From positions 340,695-404,694 of the forward strand of contig NZ_NMVQ01000012.1 in assembly GCF_002250625.1 (NCBI RefSeq): a stretch of 64,000 nucleotides of DNA. The letters are read 5' to 3'. The notes under the pieces were generated by a model that searched no databases, was not told the origin of the DNA, and saw only the letters and a list, made by a program, of their open reading frames with translations. Below, piece after piece: positions 53,033 through 61,661 of the stretch; positions within the stretch are counted from its first letter, which is position 1, and each line of letters begins with the position of its first letter. This DNA is from Enemella dayhoffiae. Its GTDB lineage: Bacteria; Actinomycetota; Actinomycetes; Propionibacteriales; Propionibacteriaceae. Made by a program: the position numbers and the translations under genes.

Positions 53033-54211
53033 TCACAGGCCGTTGTGCTTCCCGAGCCAGGCGAGCGCCTGCGGGAAGGTCGGCGTGTAGGTCTTGAACC
53101 CGTGCCCGCCGCGGTCCAGCACGATCTTGGCCGTCCCGGGCCACCGCTGGGCCGCCTCGATCATCGCCTTGGAGTCGCCGTCGCCATAGGTGCTGCCCTC
53201 CCACGACATCTTGTCCCGGGCGCTGGTGATGATCAGCAGCTTGGTCGGCCGGGGCGTGGCGTGCTGGAACTGCCACAGCGGGGTGACCGCCTGACGATAC
53301 TCCTCCGAGCCGCCGAACAGGTCGGGCTCGTGCGGGTGCACCCACGGGTGGAAATAGCCGCCGATCGAGGCGGCGGCCCCGAACTGGTCGCGGTGGCGCA
53401 GCAGCAGGTTGGTGGCGCACATCCCGCCGGTCGAATAGCCGGCGGCGTTCCACCGCTGGGGGTCGCCGCTCGCGCGCACGGCCCGGTTCACCGCGTCGCG
53501 CACGTCGCGCACCAGCCAGGTTTCCGACTTCGGCCCGTTGGGGATGTCCAGGCACTCGGTGTCGCGCGGCGGGTGGGTCATGATCTGCGGGAACACGCCG
53601 ATGAACGGTCTGGTGTCCCCCGTGGCGATCGACTCGCTGGCGACCTTGTCGAACTCAAACTGGTGATAGACGCCCTCGGGCGTACCGGGCAGGCCCGGCA
53701 TCATGTAGAGCACCGGGAATTCGGCGGTCTCGTTGCCGGGCGCGAAATACTGCTTCGGCAGCCAGATCAGCACCTCCCCCTTCACCCCGGACGCCTTGCC
53801 GTCGACCGCCAGCCGGACCAGGGTGCCGCCAGTCGGGGTGCGTTCGGTGGTGTTGGTCGGCGGTGCGGGACGCATCGAGTCGGCCGGCATCGGCGGGCCC
53901 ACCGGGCGGGGTTGCAGGTCGTTGCTGGCCTCCCCGTCGCCGAGCAGGTCGCCCCAGGTCATGTAGAACCGCATGTCGCGGTTGGCGATCACCAGCACCG
54001 CCATCACCGCGAGCACCTGGGCGAGCACGATCGCCAGCCAGCGGGTGGCCAGCCACCAGGGCCGTTTCGGTCGGCCGCGCCCCTCGATCCGGATCCGCTG
54101 CCACCAGCGGGTGGCGCCAGAGTCCCGGCGTACCCGGATCAGAACCAGCAACGGGATCGCCACCGTCAACGCGACCAGCAGCGCCGCCAGTTCCCAACTC
54201 CTCAGACCCAC
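53033..54211 (-). CDS. Membrane-anchored esterase (antigen 85/esterase D-like)
   Basis: 392 residues from the GTG at 54211. Two N-terminal helices (LAALLVALTVAIPLLVLI and LAIVLAQVLAVMAVLVIA) anchor an external alpha/beta-hydrolase domain. The nucleophile elbow is WNAAGYSTGGMCATNLLLRH (GYSTGG) and the catalytic His is likely in RGGHGFKTY. The fold and PVLYMMPGLPGTPEGVY segment match the esterase family that includes mycolyltransferases, but mycolate activity is not implied. Sits between ffh and ftsY. Confidence 0.85.
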   Translation of the reverse strand: MGLRSWELAALLVALTVAIPLLVLIRVRRDSGATRWWQRIRIEGRGRPKRPWWLATRWLAIVLAQVLAVMAVLVIANRDMRFYMTWGDLLGDGEASNDLQPRPVGPPMPADSMRPAPPTNTTERTPTGGTLVRLAVDGKASGVKGEVLIWLPKQYFAPGNETAEFPVLYMMPGLPGTPEGVYHQFEFDKVASESIATGDTRPFIGVFPQIMTHPPRDTECLDIPNGPKSETWLVRDVRDAVNRAVRASGDPQRWNAAGYSTGGMCATNLLLRHRDQFGAAASIGGYFHPWVHPHEPDLFGGSEEYRQAVTPLWQFQHATPRPTKLLIITSARDKMSWEGSTYGDGDSKAMIEAAQRWPGTAKIVLDRGGHGFKTYTPTFPQALAWLGKHNGL

Positions 54212-54323
54212 GCCTGCATTATGGGTCCCCGATCAGCTCCGACCAACCAGAACCGGCCGCATTGCGTCCAGGCGCGACCTCGATGGCAGACGGGTCGAGC
54301 CGCCCCTCCACCCGGGGGTGGAG

Positions 54324-55496
54324 TCAGGCGAGGATCGCGTCCACGAACTCCTCGGCGTCGAACGGGGCCAGGTCGTCGGGACCCTCACCGAGACCGACCA
54401 ACTTGACCGGTACGCCGAGCTCGCGCTGCACCTGGACGATGATGCCGCCCTTGGCCGACCCGTCGAGCTTGGTCAGCACGATCCCGGTCACATTCACCAC
54501 CTCGCGGAAGATCCGCGCCTGGATCAACCCGTTCTGCCCGGTGGTGGCGTCGATCACCAGCAACACCTCGGTCACCGGCGCCTTCTTCTCGATCACCCGC
54601 TTCACCTTGCCGAGCTCGTCCATCAGCCCGGTCTTGGTGTGCAACCGGCCGGCGGTGTCGACCAGCACGCAGTCGACCTCGAGCTCGACGCCTGCCTTCA
54701 CCGACTCGTACGCCACAGAGGCCGGGTCCGCACCCTCGGCCCCCCGCACCGTCGGTACGCCCACCCGCGACCCCCAGGTCTCCAGCTGATCGGCCGCCGC
54801 GGCCCGGAAGGTGTCGGCCGCCCCGAGCAGCACGTCACGGTCCTCGGCGACCATCACCCGGGCGAGTTTTCCAACGGTGGTGGTCTTTCCGGTGCCGTTG
54901 ACGCCGACCACCATGATCACCGCCGGGTCCTCCCCGGTCCGCCGATCCGCCAGACCGCGGTCCAGGGTCGGGTCGACCAGGGCCAGCAACTCCTCGCGCA
55001 GGATCCGCCGGGCCTGTTCGCCGTCGGTGATCCCCTCCACCTTGAACCGGGTGCGCAACCTGTCCACCAGCTCGGTGGTCGGCCCGACGCCCAGGTCGGA
55101 GGCGATCAGCATGGCCTCGAAGTCGTCCCAGGTCTCCTCGTCGATGGTGCCGCCGGAGATCAGGTTCAGCAGCCCGCGGGACAGCGCGTTGTTGTGTCCG
55201 GCCAGCCGCTCCCGCAGCCGCCGCAGCCGGGTCCGCGGGGCCTCGGGGCGTTCCAGCAGGTCGACCTGCCCGGAGCCGGCGCCCGGGTCGAGGTCGGGAT
55301 CGGCCGTGGCGACCGCTCCCCCGTCGCCGTCCCGACCACCGCCCGCAGCGCCCCCGCCCGGGCCGCTCAGCTCACCGCGGCGCTGCCGCTCCAGGGCGCG
55401 GCGGCGACTGACCGCCACCCCGATCCCGATGCCGGTGAGCAACAGGACGACCGCGCCGATGATGATGCCGAGAATCACTGGGTCCACGGCCGCCAT
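54324..55496 (-). CDS. ftsY: Signal recognition particle receptor FtsY
   Basis: 390 residues. Membrane helix at about 8-30 (LGIIIGAVVLLLTGIGIGVA), a Gly/Asp-rich linker, then NG domain with GVNGTGKTTTVGKLARVM, GAADTFRAAAADQLETWG, LVDTAGRLHTKTGLMDEL and VLTKLDGSAKGGIIV. Ends with VGLGEGPDDLAPFDAEEFV. The N-terminal anchor is typical of actinobacterial FtsY. Divergent from the large lamin-tail gene. Confidence 0.97.
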   Translation of the reverse strand: MAAVDPVILGIIIGAVVLLLTGIGIGVAVSRRRALERQRRGELSGPGGGAAGGGRDGDGGAVATADPDLDPGAGSGQVDLLERPEAPRTRLRRLRERLAGHNNALSRGLLNLISGGTIDEETWDDFEAMLIASDLGVGPTTELVDRLRTRFKVEGITDGEQARRILREELLALVDPTLDRGLADRRTGEDPAVIMVVGVNGTGKTTTVGKLARVMVAEDRDVLLGAADTFRAAAADQLETWGSRVGVPTVRGAEGADPASVAYESVKAGVELEVDCVLVDTAGRLHTKTGLMDELGKVKRVIEKKAPVTEVLLVIDATTGQNGLIQARIFREVVNVTGIVLTKLDGSAKGGIIVQVQRELGVPVKLVGLGEGPDDLAPFDAEEFVDAILA

Positions 55497-55630
55497 CCTA
55501 GGCGGCGTCCACCGGGTGACCAGCCACCTCCATCGGTCGCCCGGCGTTCACCTGTCGGACATCTTTGTCGACATCGCCGGCAACCGGTCTGCGGAAGGTT
55601 TGGGCGACAGCCCAGCCCAGGAGGAACTCC

Positions 55631-57460
55631 GTGCCCACCGCCCCAACCCGCACCCTGACCGGTGTCGTCGCCGCCGTCGCGACCCTCGCCCTGACCGCCC
55701 AGCTTTGGGCGTCCGGTCTGCCGCGGGCGGCAGCGCTGGAACCGGCCCCGGCGGTGGTGGTCACCGAGATCGCCCCCGACAACACCGGCGCCGACAACTT
55801 CGAGTTCGTCGAGCTGCACAACCCGACCGTGACCAGCGTCGACCTCTCGGCCCAGCGGATCTCCTACATCTATGCCGATTCCGCCGATCGGACCCCAGAC
55901 GTCGCGCTGCGCGTGCCGGCCGGGACCACCCTGGCGGCCGGGGAGACGGCGGTGCTCTGGGTCGACTACACCGCCGGCACCGTGGACACCAGCACCCGCA
56001 CCGAACAGCAGTTCCGCGACTTCTGGGCGGCCAACGGGCAGCCGGCCACGGCGTACCGGATCGTTCGGGTGACCGGTCAGCCGGGTCTGGCCAACGGGGG
56101 CGACCGCGGCCTCCGGATCTCGACCGCCGACGGGACCGAGCTCAGCCGCTCGTTCTATCCGGCCGGCTCGGTCGGGGTGAACCTCACCGCCACCTTCGAC
56201 CACCGCACCGCCACCACCACCTCGATGACGCTGACCGGCCGCCAGGCCACGGCGACCCCCGGCGCCCTGCCGGCACCGACCACGCCCACCCCGACCCGGA
56301 CGCCGACCACGCCGACCCCGACCCCGACGCCGACCACGCCGACGCCCACCCCGAACCCGCGGGTGTGCACCCCGGGCGCCACCTCCCCGCTGCAGATCAC
56401 CGAGCTGCTGGTGGACAGCGACAATGTGGGCGGCGCCGACGGCTATGAGTTCATCGAGGTCACCAACACCTCCGACCGGGCGATCGCGTACGCCGACTTC
56501 CACCTCAACTACCTCTATCCGCTGGATGACCTGACCCACAGCCAGGTCGCGGCCTGGCCGGCCCAGCCGGCCGACCCGGTGATCCAGCCAGGCGCCTCGC
56601 TGGTGCTGTGGATCAAGAACGGCGGCAACCAGGCCCTCGACGCGGCGGCGTTCAACGCCCGCTTCGGCACCAATCTGACCGCCGGCACCCAGCTGGTCGA
56701 GGTGCAGTCCGCCGGCATGGCCAACGGGTCTCCGCGCGGGCTGGAGATCGTTACCAATACCGGCACCTCGGTCAACCGCGCCTACTACAACCTGGCTGGC
56801 GCCGACGACGTCGACCCCAACCAGGGCATCCAGTACGCCACCGATCCCGCGGACCCCCCGCGGCAGCGGCTGCTCGGCAAGGCGGCGCCCACCCCGGGCA
56901 GCACCAGCGCTGCCCAGACCCCGCTGTGCGTCGCGCTGCCCACCGACACCACCGCGCCGGTGATCACCGACGGCACCGGTTCCCAGATCACCCCGGGCCA
57001 GGACTTCGGACTCAGCGCCACGGTGACCGACGACCTCGGCGTACGCACCGTCACCGTGTGGACCCGCAGTGACGTCGACGCCACCTTCACCCCGACCCGG
57101 TTGACCGTCGGACCCGGCGATTCCTATGCGCACACGATCTCCGCCGCCGACCTGACCGGCAAGCGGTGGATCGACCACTACTGGACCGCCAGCGACGGCA
57201 CCAACACCACCACCTCGCCGACCGCCCGGGCCACCGTCACCGGGGTCGACACCGCCCCGATTCGGCTCTCGGTGACCGACGGGCAGTGCCTGCGCGGCAC
57301 CACCACCGTCTTCGCCGACGGCCGGGCGTACCCCTCGCCGCTGACGCTGACGGTGAACAACACCGACGTGACCGCCCAGACCTCCCCCACACTGGCCGGC
57401 GAACCGGTCTTCGCGATGGAGGCCGGCGGGGTGAACACGTTCTTCAAGAACGGCATCTGA
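55631..57460 (+). CDS. Secreted lamin-tail/metallophosphatase protein, N-terminal part (frameshifted)
   Basis: First 609 residues of a protein that should be about 1460 long. GTG start after AGGAGG, signal peptide ending near LPRAAA. Two lamin-tail domains are visible: VVVTEIAPDNTGADNFEFVE at about 40-170 and PLQITELLVDSDNVGGADGY at about 255-400, linked by a Thr-Pro repeat stretch. An Ig-like region follows. Translation ends at the TGA at 57458-57460 in the middle of a domain (VNTFFKNGI), and the next frame carries on the same protein. Confidence 0.8.
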   Translation: MPTAPTRTLTGVVAAVATLALTAQLWASGLPRAAALEPAPAVVVTEIAPDNTGADNFEFVELHNPTVTSVDLSAQRISYIYADSADRTPDVALRVPAGTTLAAGETAVLWVDYTAGTVDTSTRTEQQFRDFWAANGQPATAYRIVRVTGQPGLANGGDRGLRISTADGTELSRSFYPAGSVGVNLTATFDHRTATTTSMTLTGRQATATPGALPAPTTPTPTRTPTTPTPTPTPTTPTPTPNPRVCTPGATSPLQITELLVDSDNVGGADGYEFIEVTNTSDRAIAYADFHLNYLYPLDDLTHSQVAAWPAQPADPVIQPGASLVLWIKNGGNQALDAAAFNARFGTNLTAGTQLVEVQSAGMANGSPRGLEIVTNTGTSVNRAYYNLAGADDVDPNQGIQYATDPADPPRQRLLGKAAPTPGSTSAAQTPLCVALPTDTTAPVITDGTGSQITPGQDFGLSATVTDDLGVRTVTVWTRSDVDATFTPTRLTVGPGDSYAHTISAADLTGKRWIDHYWTASDGTNTTTSPTARATVTGVDTAPIRLSVTDGQCLRGTTTVFADGRAYPSPLTLTVNNTDVTAQTSPTLAGEPVFAMEAGGVNTFFKNGI

Positions 57461-60015
57461 TCGGTCAGGACGTGCTGAAGATCTTCGAGGACGGCATTCC
57501 CGAGGGCACCCGCACCATCTCCACCGCGGTCCCGCTGAAGTATGTCCGCCAGGGCAACGAGCTGGTCGTGTCGGTGTACGCCGGGACCAAGGCGAAGCCG
57601 GCGATCGACCCGGCGGAGAACAACGACGACTTCACCATCCAGGCCCTGCGGTTGGTGCTGCCCGATGGGCGCACGCTGACCCCGAGCAACTACACCGACC
57701 CGACCCGGGTGCTGCAGATGGGTGACTCGGCGGGCAAGCTCGACTTCTTCGACGTCCGCTTCACCCTGCCCGACAACGCGTTCACCGCGCTCGGGTACGC
57801 CTGGGACACCACCACGGTGCCGGACGGGCGCTATCCGATCAGCGCCACCAACGGCACCGACACGCTCACCCGGACCGTGTGCGTGGACAACACCGCCCCG
57901 ACCATCGACACCCCGATCATCGAGGGACGGACCCACCAGGGACCGTTGACGATCAGCGCGACCGCCACCGACGCCGGCTCGGGGGTGGCTTCGCTGAGCG
58001 CCACCCTGGACGGACGGGCGATCACCCTGCCGCACGAGACCTCCTCGACCCAGCTGGCACCCGGGGAGCACGTGCTGGTGCTGACCGCGACCGACCGGTT
58101 GGGCAACGCCTCCACCCGGACCGTGCGGTTCACCACCCCGGTCGAGCAGCCCGGCGTACGCCTGGACTCGCCGGCCGACAACAGCGAGGTGCCGTGCAGT
58201 CCGCTGGAGCTGCGGGCGACGGTGACCGACCCGAGCGGGGACCGGACCGCTGTCGCGTTCAACCGCGGCTACCGCCTGCAACCGGGTACGCCCCAGCTGG
58301 CGGCCTCGACCGGGGTGACCCGGGACGCCGCCGCGCTCGCGCGGACCGCCGCGCCGGTGGCTGATGCGACCCCCTTGACCGCCCGCGACGGCAGGTCGGT
58401 GACCACCGAGTCGGCCGACCAGCTGCCCTATCAGCTGTTCGACGTCAGCGTGCCGGCCGATGCCGGGGCTGACTTCCTGGCCCGGGTGCGCTGGGACGGG
58501 GATGCCAACGCCAACGCGCGGGTGGTGATGTCGGTGCTGAACACCCGGACCAACTCCTGGGAGCGGGTGGATCAGCACGTGACCACCGCACCGGGACCGT
58601 TCCAGCTGCAGGCGCTGGTGCCGGCCGCCGATCACGTGGTGGAGGGGAAGATCAAGGTGCTGGTGCAGCACTCGATCGGCTACGCCGGGGCGAACCTGTC
58701 CACCGCGAGCACCCCGGTCACCCCGGCCCATCCCGGTGACACGCCGCGTCAGGCGTACGACTTCACCTTCGGCTGGGAGTCCGACACTCAGTACTACAAC
58801 GCCAACGACGCGTTCTATCGCCACCAGCTCGGCATCCACGACTACTTCCTGGACCGCCGCGAGGAGCTGAACCTGCAGTACGTGTTCCACACCGGCGACA
58901 TCGTGGACAACAACACGATCCCGCACCAGTACGAGAACGCCGACCCGGCGTACAAGCTGCTGGACGACGCGAAGCTGCCCTATGGCGTGCTGGCCGGCAA
59001 CCACGACGTGTCGCACCAAGCAGTGGACTACACCCAGTATGGGCAGCACTTCGGCGAGGCGCGCTATGCCGGCAACCCGTGGTATGGCGGGTCGCACCAG
59101 AACAACCGCGGCCACTTCGACCTGATCAGCGCCGGCGGGATGGACTTCCTGATGCTCTACCTGGGCTGGGGGCCCGGGGATGAGCAGCTCGCCTGGCTGA
59201 ACGAGGTGATCCGGGCCCATCCCGAGCGCAAGGTGATGGTCAACCTGCACGAATACATGCTGACCACCGGTGGGCTGGGCCCGATCCCGCAGCGGGTGTT
59301 CGATGAGGTGGTGAAGCCGAACCCGAACGTGATCACGGTGTTCTCCGGGCACTACCACGACGCCTATCACCGCACCGACGCGTTGGACGACAACGGCGAC
59401 GGCACCCCCGATCGCACGGTGCACTCGGTGCTGTTCGACTATCAGGGCCTGCCCGAGGGCGGCCAGGGGTTCCTGCGGCTGATGCACTTCTCGAACGCCA
59501 CCGGGGAGATCATCGCGCGCACCTATTCCCCGACCCTGCGCCAGTACAACTCCACCGATCCCAACCTGGAGCCGCAGCACCAGGACTTCCGGATCTCCTA
59601 TGCCGATCTGGGGTTGCGGCCGATGACCAAGTCGCTGTCCACCGACGCGGTGGCGGTCGACGTGCTGACGACCCGCTCGATCGCCACCTTCGACGACGTG
59701 GCCAGCGGCACCCAGCTCACCGCGACCTGGCCGGAGGCGGCGAACAGCGACGCCGGCTGGTATGTGGTGGCCCGTGACGCGCACGGCGGGGTGAGCTGGT
59801 CGGAGGTACGCGGGCTGGTGCGCGCGGCGGGCTGTGCACCGGGTACGCCCACACCGGCTCCGGGCTCACCGACCCCGGGCGTACCGGCTCCGGGGGTGCC
59901 CGCTCCGGGCACGCCGGTGCCGGCTCCGGGCGTACCGGCCCCGGGCCGTCCAGAGGGTCGCCCCGCGCCGGAATCGGTCGGCGGTCTGGCCGCCACCGGC
60001 GCCCGCGTAGGCTGA
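57460..60015 (+). CDS. Lamin-tail/metallophosphatase protein, C-terminal part (frameshifted)
   Basis: Continues the 55631 gene in another frame from IGQDVLKIFEDGIPEG; the nearest in-frame start is a GTG at 57472 without a good ribosome site. It has Ig-like domains, then a calcineurin-like phosphoesterase at about 58770-59600 with FGWESDTQYYNA, VFHTGDIVDNN, VLAGNHDVSHQ, VNLHEYML and VFSGHYHDAYH. A Pro-Gly repeat tail (VPAPGVPAPGTP) ends in GGLAATGARVG, which resembles a sortase motif without the membrane helix behind it. Likely an extracellular phosphatase or nuclease. Confidence 0.75.
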   Translation: MGQDVLKIFEDGIPEGTRTISTAVPLKYVRQGNELVVSVYAGTKAKPAIDPAENNDDFTIQALRLVLPDGRTLTPSNYTDPTRVLQMGDSAGKLDFFDVRFTLPDNAFTALGYAWDTTTVPDGRYPISATNGTDTLTRTVCVDNTAPTIDTPIIEGRTHQGPLTISATATDAGSGVASLSATLDGRAITLPHETSSTQLAPGEHVLVLTATDRLGNASTRTVRFTTPVEQPGVRLDSPADNSEVPCSPLELRATVTDPSGDRTAVAFNRGYRLQPGTPQLAASTGVTRDAAALARTAAPVADATPLTARDGRSVTTESADQLPYQLFDVSVPADAGADFLARVRWDGDANANARVVMSVLNTRTNSWERVDQHVTTAPGPFQLQALVPAADHVVEGKIKVLVQHSIGYAGANLSTASTPVTPAHPGDTPRQAYDFTFGWESDTQYYNANDAFYRHQLGIHDYFLDRREELNLQYVFHTGDIVDNNTIPHQYENADPAYKLLDDAKLPYGVLAGNHDVSHQAVDYTQYGQHFGEARYAGNPWYGGSHQNNRGHFDLISAGGMDFLMLYLGWGPGDEQLAWLNEVIRAHPERKVMVNLHEYMLTTGGLGPIPQRVFDEVVKPNPNVITVFSGHYHDAYHRTDALDDNGDGTPDRTVHSVLFDYQGLPEGGQGFLRLMHFSNATGEIIARTYSPTLRQYNSTDPNLEPQHQDFRISYADLGLRPMTKSLSTDAVAVDVLTTRSIATFDDVASGTQLTATWPEAANSDAGWYVVARDAHGGVSWSEVRGLVRAAGCAPGTPTPAPGSPTPGVPAPGVPAPGTPVPAPGVPAPGRPEGRPAPESVGGLAATGARVG
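60008..60013 (+). promoter_or_regulatory. Putative -10 box of leaderless nitroreductase gene
   Basis: TAGGCT, then GACCGT, then ATG at 60020. The run is identical to the one before the DUF3090 gene. It overlaps the last codons of the preceding gene. Confidence 0.5.
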
Positions 60016-60019
60016 CCGT

Positions 60020-60457
60020 ATGGCTATCGAGGGCAAATATGTGCCGAGCCCGACCCAGTGGGTGCGGGACCAGGTGGAGGCGATCGAGGCGGCCGGGGAC
60101 ACCCGGGCCGCGCAGTTGATGGACAGGCCGGTGGTGCTGCTGACGATGCGTGGCGTCTCCGGCAACGTCCGCAAGGTGCCGCTGATGCGGGTCGAACACG
60201 ACGGCGTGTACGCCGCGGTCGCCTCCAAGGGCGGTGCGCCGGAGAACCCGAAATGGTACGCCAACCTGCGCAAGAACCCGGTGCTCGAGTTGATGGACGG
60301 CACCCGCACCTGGACCGCGAAGGCGCGCGAGCTGTCGGGTGCCGAGCGCGAACAGTGGTGGGAGCGGTGCGTTGCGGCGTACCCGCCCTATGCCGACTAT
60401 CAGACCAAGACCGACCGGCAGATCCCGGTCCTGGTCCTCGAACCCGTCCAGGACTGA
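60020..60457 (+). CDS. Deazaflavin (F420)-dependent nitroreductase family protein
   Basis: 145 residues of the Ddn/DUF385 split-barrel family that uses reduced F420 to reduce quinones or nitro compounds. It shows VVLLTMRGVSGNVRKVPLMR (beta barrel and basic cofactor-binding patch), AAVASKGGAPENPKWYANLR (the family signature) and YADYQTKTDRQIPVLVLEPV at the end. Suggests that the organism makes F420 (inference). The start is the ATG directly after a TAGGCT box. Confidence 0.92.
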   Translation: MAIEGKYVPSPTQWVRDQVEAIEAAGDTRAAQLMDRPVVLLTMRGVSGNVRKVPLMRVEHDGVYAAVASKGGAPENPKWYANLRKNPVLELMDGTRTWTAKARELSGAEREQWWERCVAAYPPYADYQTKTDRQIPVLVLEPVQD

Positions 60458-60467
60458 CCCCACCCCT

Positions 60468-60540
60468 CGCTCACGCTTATCACCCCACCTTCACGCTCCC
60501 CCAGTTGAGGACGCGTGAAGGCAGGCGATAAGCGTGAGCG
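60468..60540. terminator. Large nested inverted repeat
   Basis: Outer arms CGCTCACGCTTATC (60468-60481) and GATAAGCGTGAGCG (60527-60540) are perfect, as are inner arms CCTTCACGC (60488-60496) and GCGTGAAGG (60513-60521). It begins 11 nt after the nitroreductase stop. It is likely a terminator or processing hairpin for that gene; there is no T-run. The rest of 60541-60678 shows no gene. Confidence 0.6.
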
Positions 60541-60678
60541 GAGTGGGCAGCGGTACGCCGCAGCGGTTGCCAGATTGTGACCGTGCCGAATTGGAATCAC
60601 ACCAGTCACAGGTGTCACACTGGTCACGCCGAGGTGGTCGTCCGGCAACTTCCCCAACGACCGTGAGAAAGGTGTGCC

Positions 60679-60870
60679 GTGAGCAGCATCGTCCTCTTCA
60701 CCCTCCTTGCCGTTGCCATCGCGCTGTTCGTGGTCGGGGCCGTGGCCATGGGCATGGCCGGGCACGGCCGCAGCCAGCACCCCCGCCTCGCCCACGGGTT
60801 CGCCCGCGCCGCGCAGGCGCTGAACGGCGACGCCGAGCCGCCGAGCGGGCTCACCAAGCTGTTCAGCTGA
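60679..60870 (+). CDS. Small single-helix membrane protein
   Basis: 63 residues from a GTG, with GAGAAAGGTG upstream. One membrane helix (IVLFTLLAVAIALFVVGAVA) near the N-terminus and a short cytosolic tail with GHGRSQHPRLAHGFARAAQ. No known domain. It precedes the VOC gene by 50 nt in the same direction and may share its transcript. Confidence 0.7.
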   Translation: MSSIVLFTLLAVAIALFVVGAVAMGMAGHGRSQHPRLAHGFARAAQALNGDAEPPSGLTKLFS

Positions 60871-60920
60871 TCCGCCAGGTCCCGCCGGCTGACCTGTCAC
60901 CCCGCCCGCCCGGAGAAACC

Positions 60921-61661
60921 ATGCGTCTGGAGAACATCGTCGTCGACGCCCAGGACCCGATCCGGTTGGGCGGGTTCTGGGCCGCTGCCCTGGGCGCACG
61001 ACCGATCACCGAGGAGTCCGATCTCTTCGAGGCGCAGCTGGTCCTGCCCGGTGGCGACTGGCTGGACCTGTGCTTCCCCCGCGTCCCCGACCCGGTCCAA
61101 CCCGACCCGCGGCTGCACCTGGACCTGAGCGGCGGTGCCCACCAGCGGCAGGTCATCGACCGCTTGCTCGGGCTCGGTGCGCGCCACCTCGACATCGGTC
61201 AGGGGTCGGTGCCTTGGGTCGTGCTCGCCGATCCCGAGGGCAACCCCTGCTGCGTGATGGAGGATCGTCCCGAGTACGCCGACGCCGGTGCGATCGCCGC
61301 GCTGCCGCTGGACTCGGCCGATCCCGAGCGGGACCTCGAGTTCTGGGCGCTGCTCACCGGCTGGCGGCGTACGCCCGGCTCGGTGGCGCACACGTTGCGC
61401 CACCCCTCGGGCCGGGGACCCCTGCTGGAGCTGTGTCCCGAACCCACCGCGAAGACCACCAAGAACCGGATCCACCTCGACCTGCGGTTCGACACCGGCG
61501 ACGACCCGGCCCGCTGGGCCGAGCGACTGATCGGATCGGGCGGACGGCCGATGGAGCACGACTGGGGCGAACTGCCCTGGCAGGTGTGGCAGGACCCGTC
61601 GGGCAACGAGTTCTGCCTGCTGGCCGCCAGCGAGCGGGTCAGTCCTTCAGCCGCTGGCTGA
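60921..61661 (+). CDS. VOC (glyoxalase/bleomycin-resistance) family protein
   Basis: 246 residues with two vicinal-oxygen-chelate repeats. The first runs from [20 protein letters not shown] to [20 protein letters not shown] and the second from [19 protein letters not shown] to [20 protein letters not shown]. The DPxGNxFC-type ends are typical of Glyoxalase_6 proteins. Metal-binding His/Glu are partly present ([15 protein letters not shown]). Function cannot be assigned. The ATG at 60921 follows GGAGAAACC. Confidence 0.88.
   Translation: MRLENIVVDAQDPIRLGGFWAAALGARPITEESDLFEAQLVLPGGDWLDLCFPRVPDPVQPDPRLHLDLSGGAHQRQVIDRLLGLGARHLDIGQGSVPWVVLADPEGNPCCVMEDRPEYADAGAIAALPLDSADPERDLEFWALLTGWRRTPGSVAHTLRHPSGRGPLLELCPEPTAKTTKNRIHLDLRFDTGDDPARWAERLIGSGGRPMEHDWGELPWQVWQDPSGNEFCLLAASERVSPSAAG

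Noticed and set aside
53033..54211. Mycolyltransferase (antigen 85)
   Set aside because: The fold is related but the mycolic-acid pathway is not in evidence here; I keep the broader esterase call.
57178..59784. Long minus-strand open frame across the metallophosphatase
   Set aside because: Antisense shadow; the plus strand encodes clear phosphoesterase motifs in the same place.
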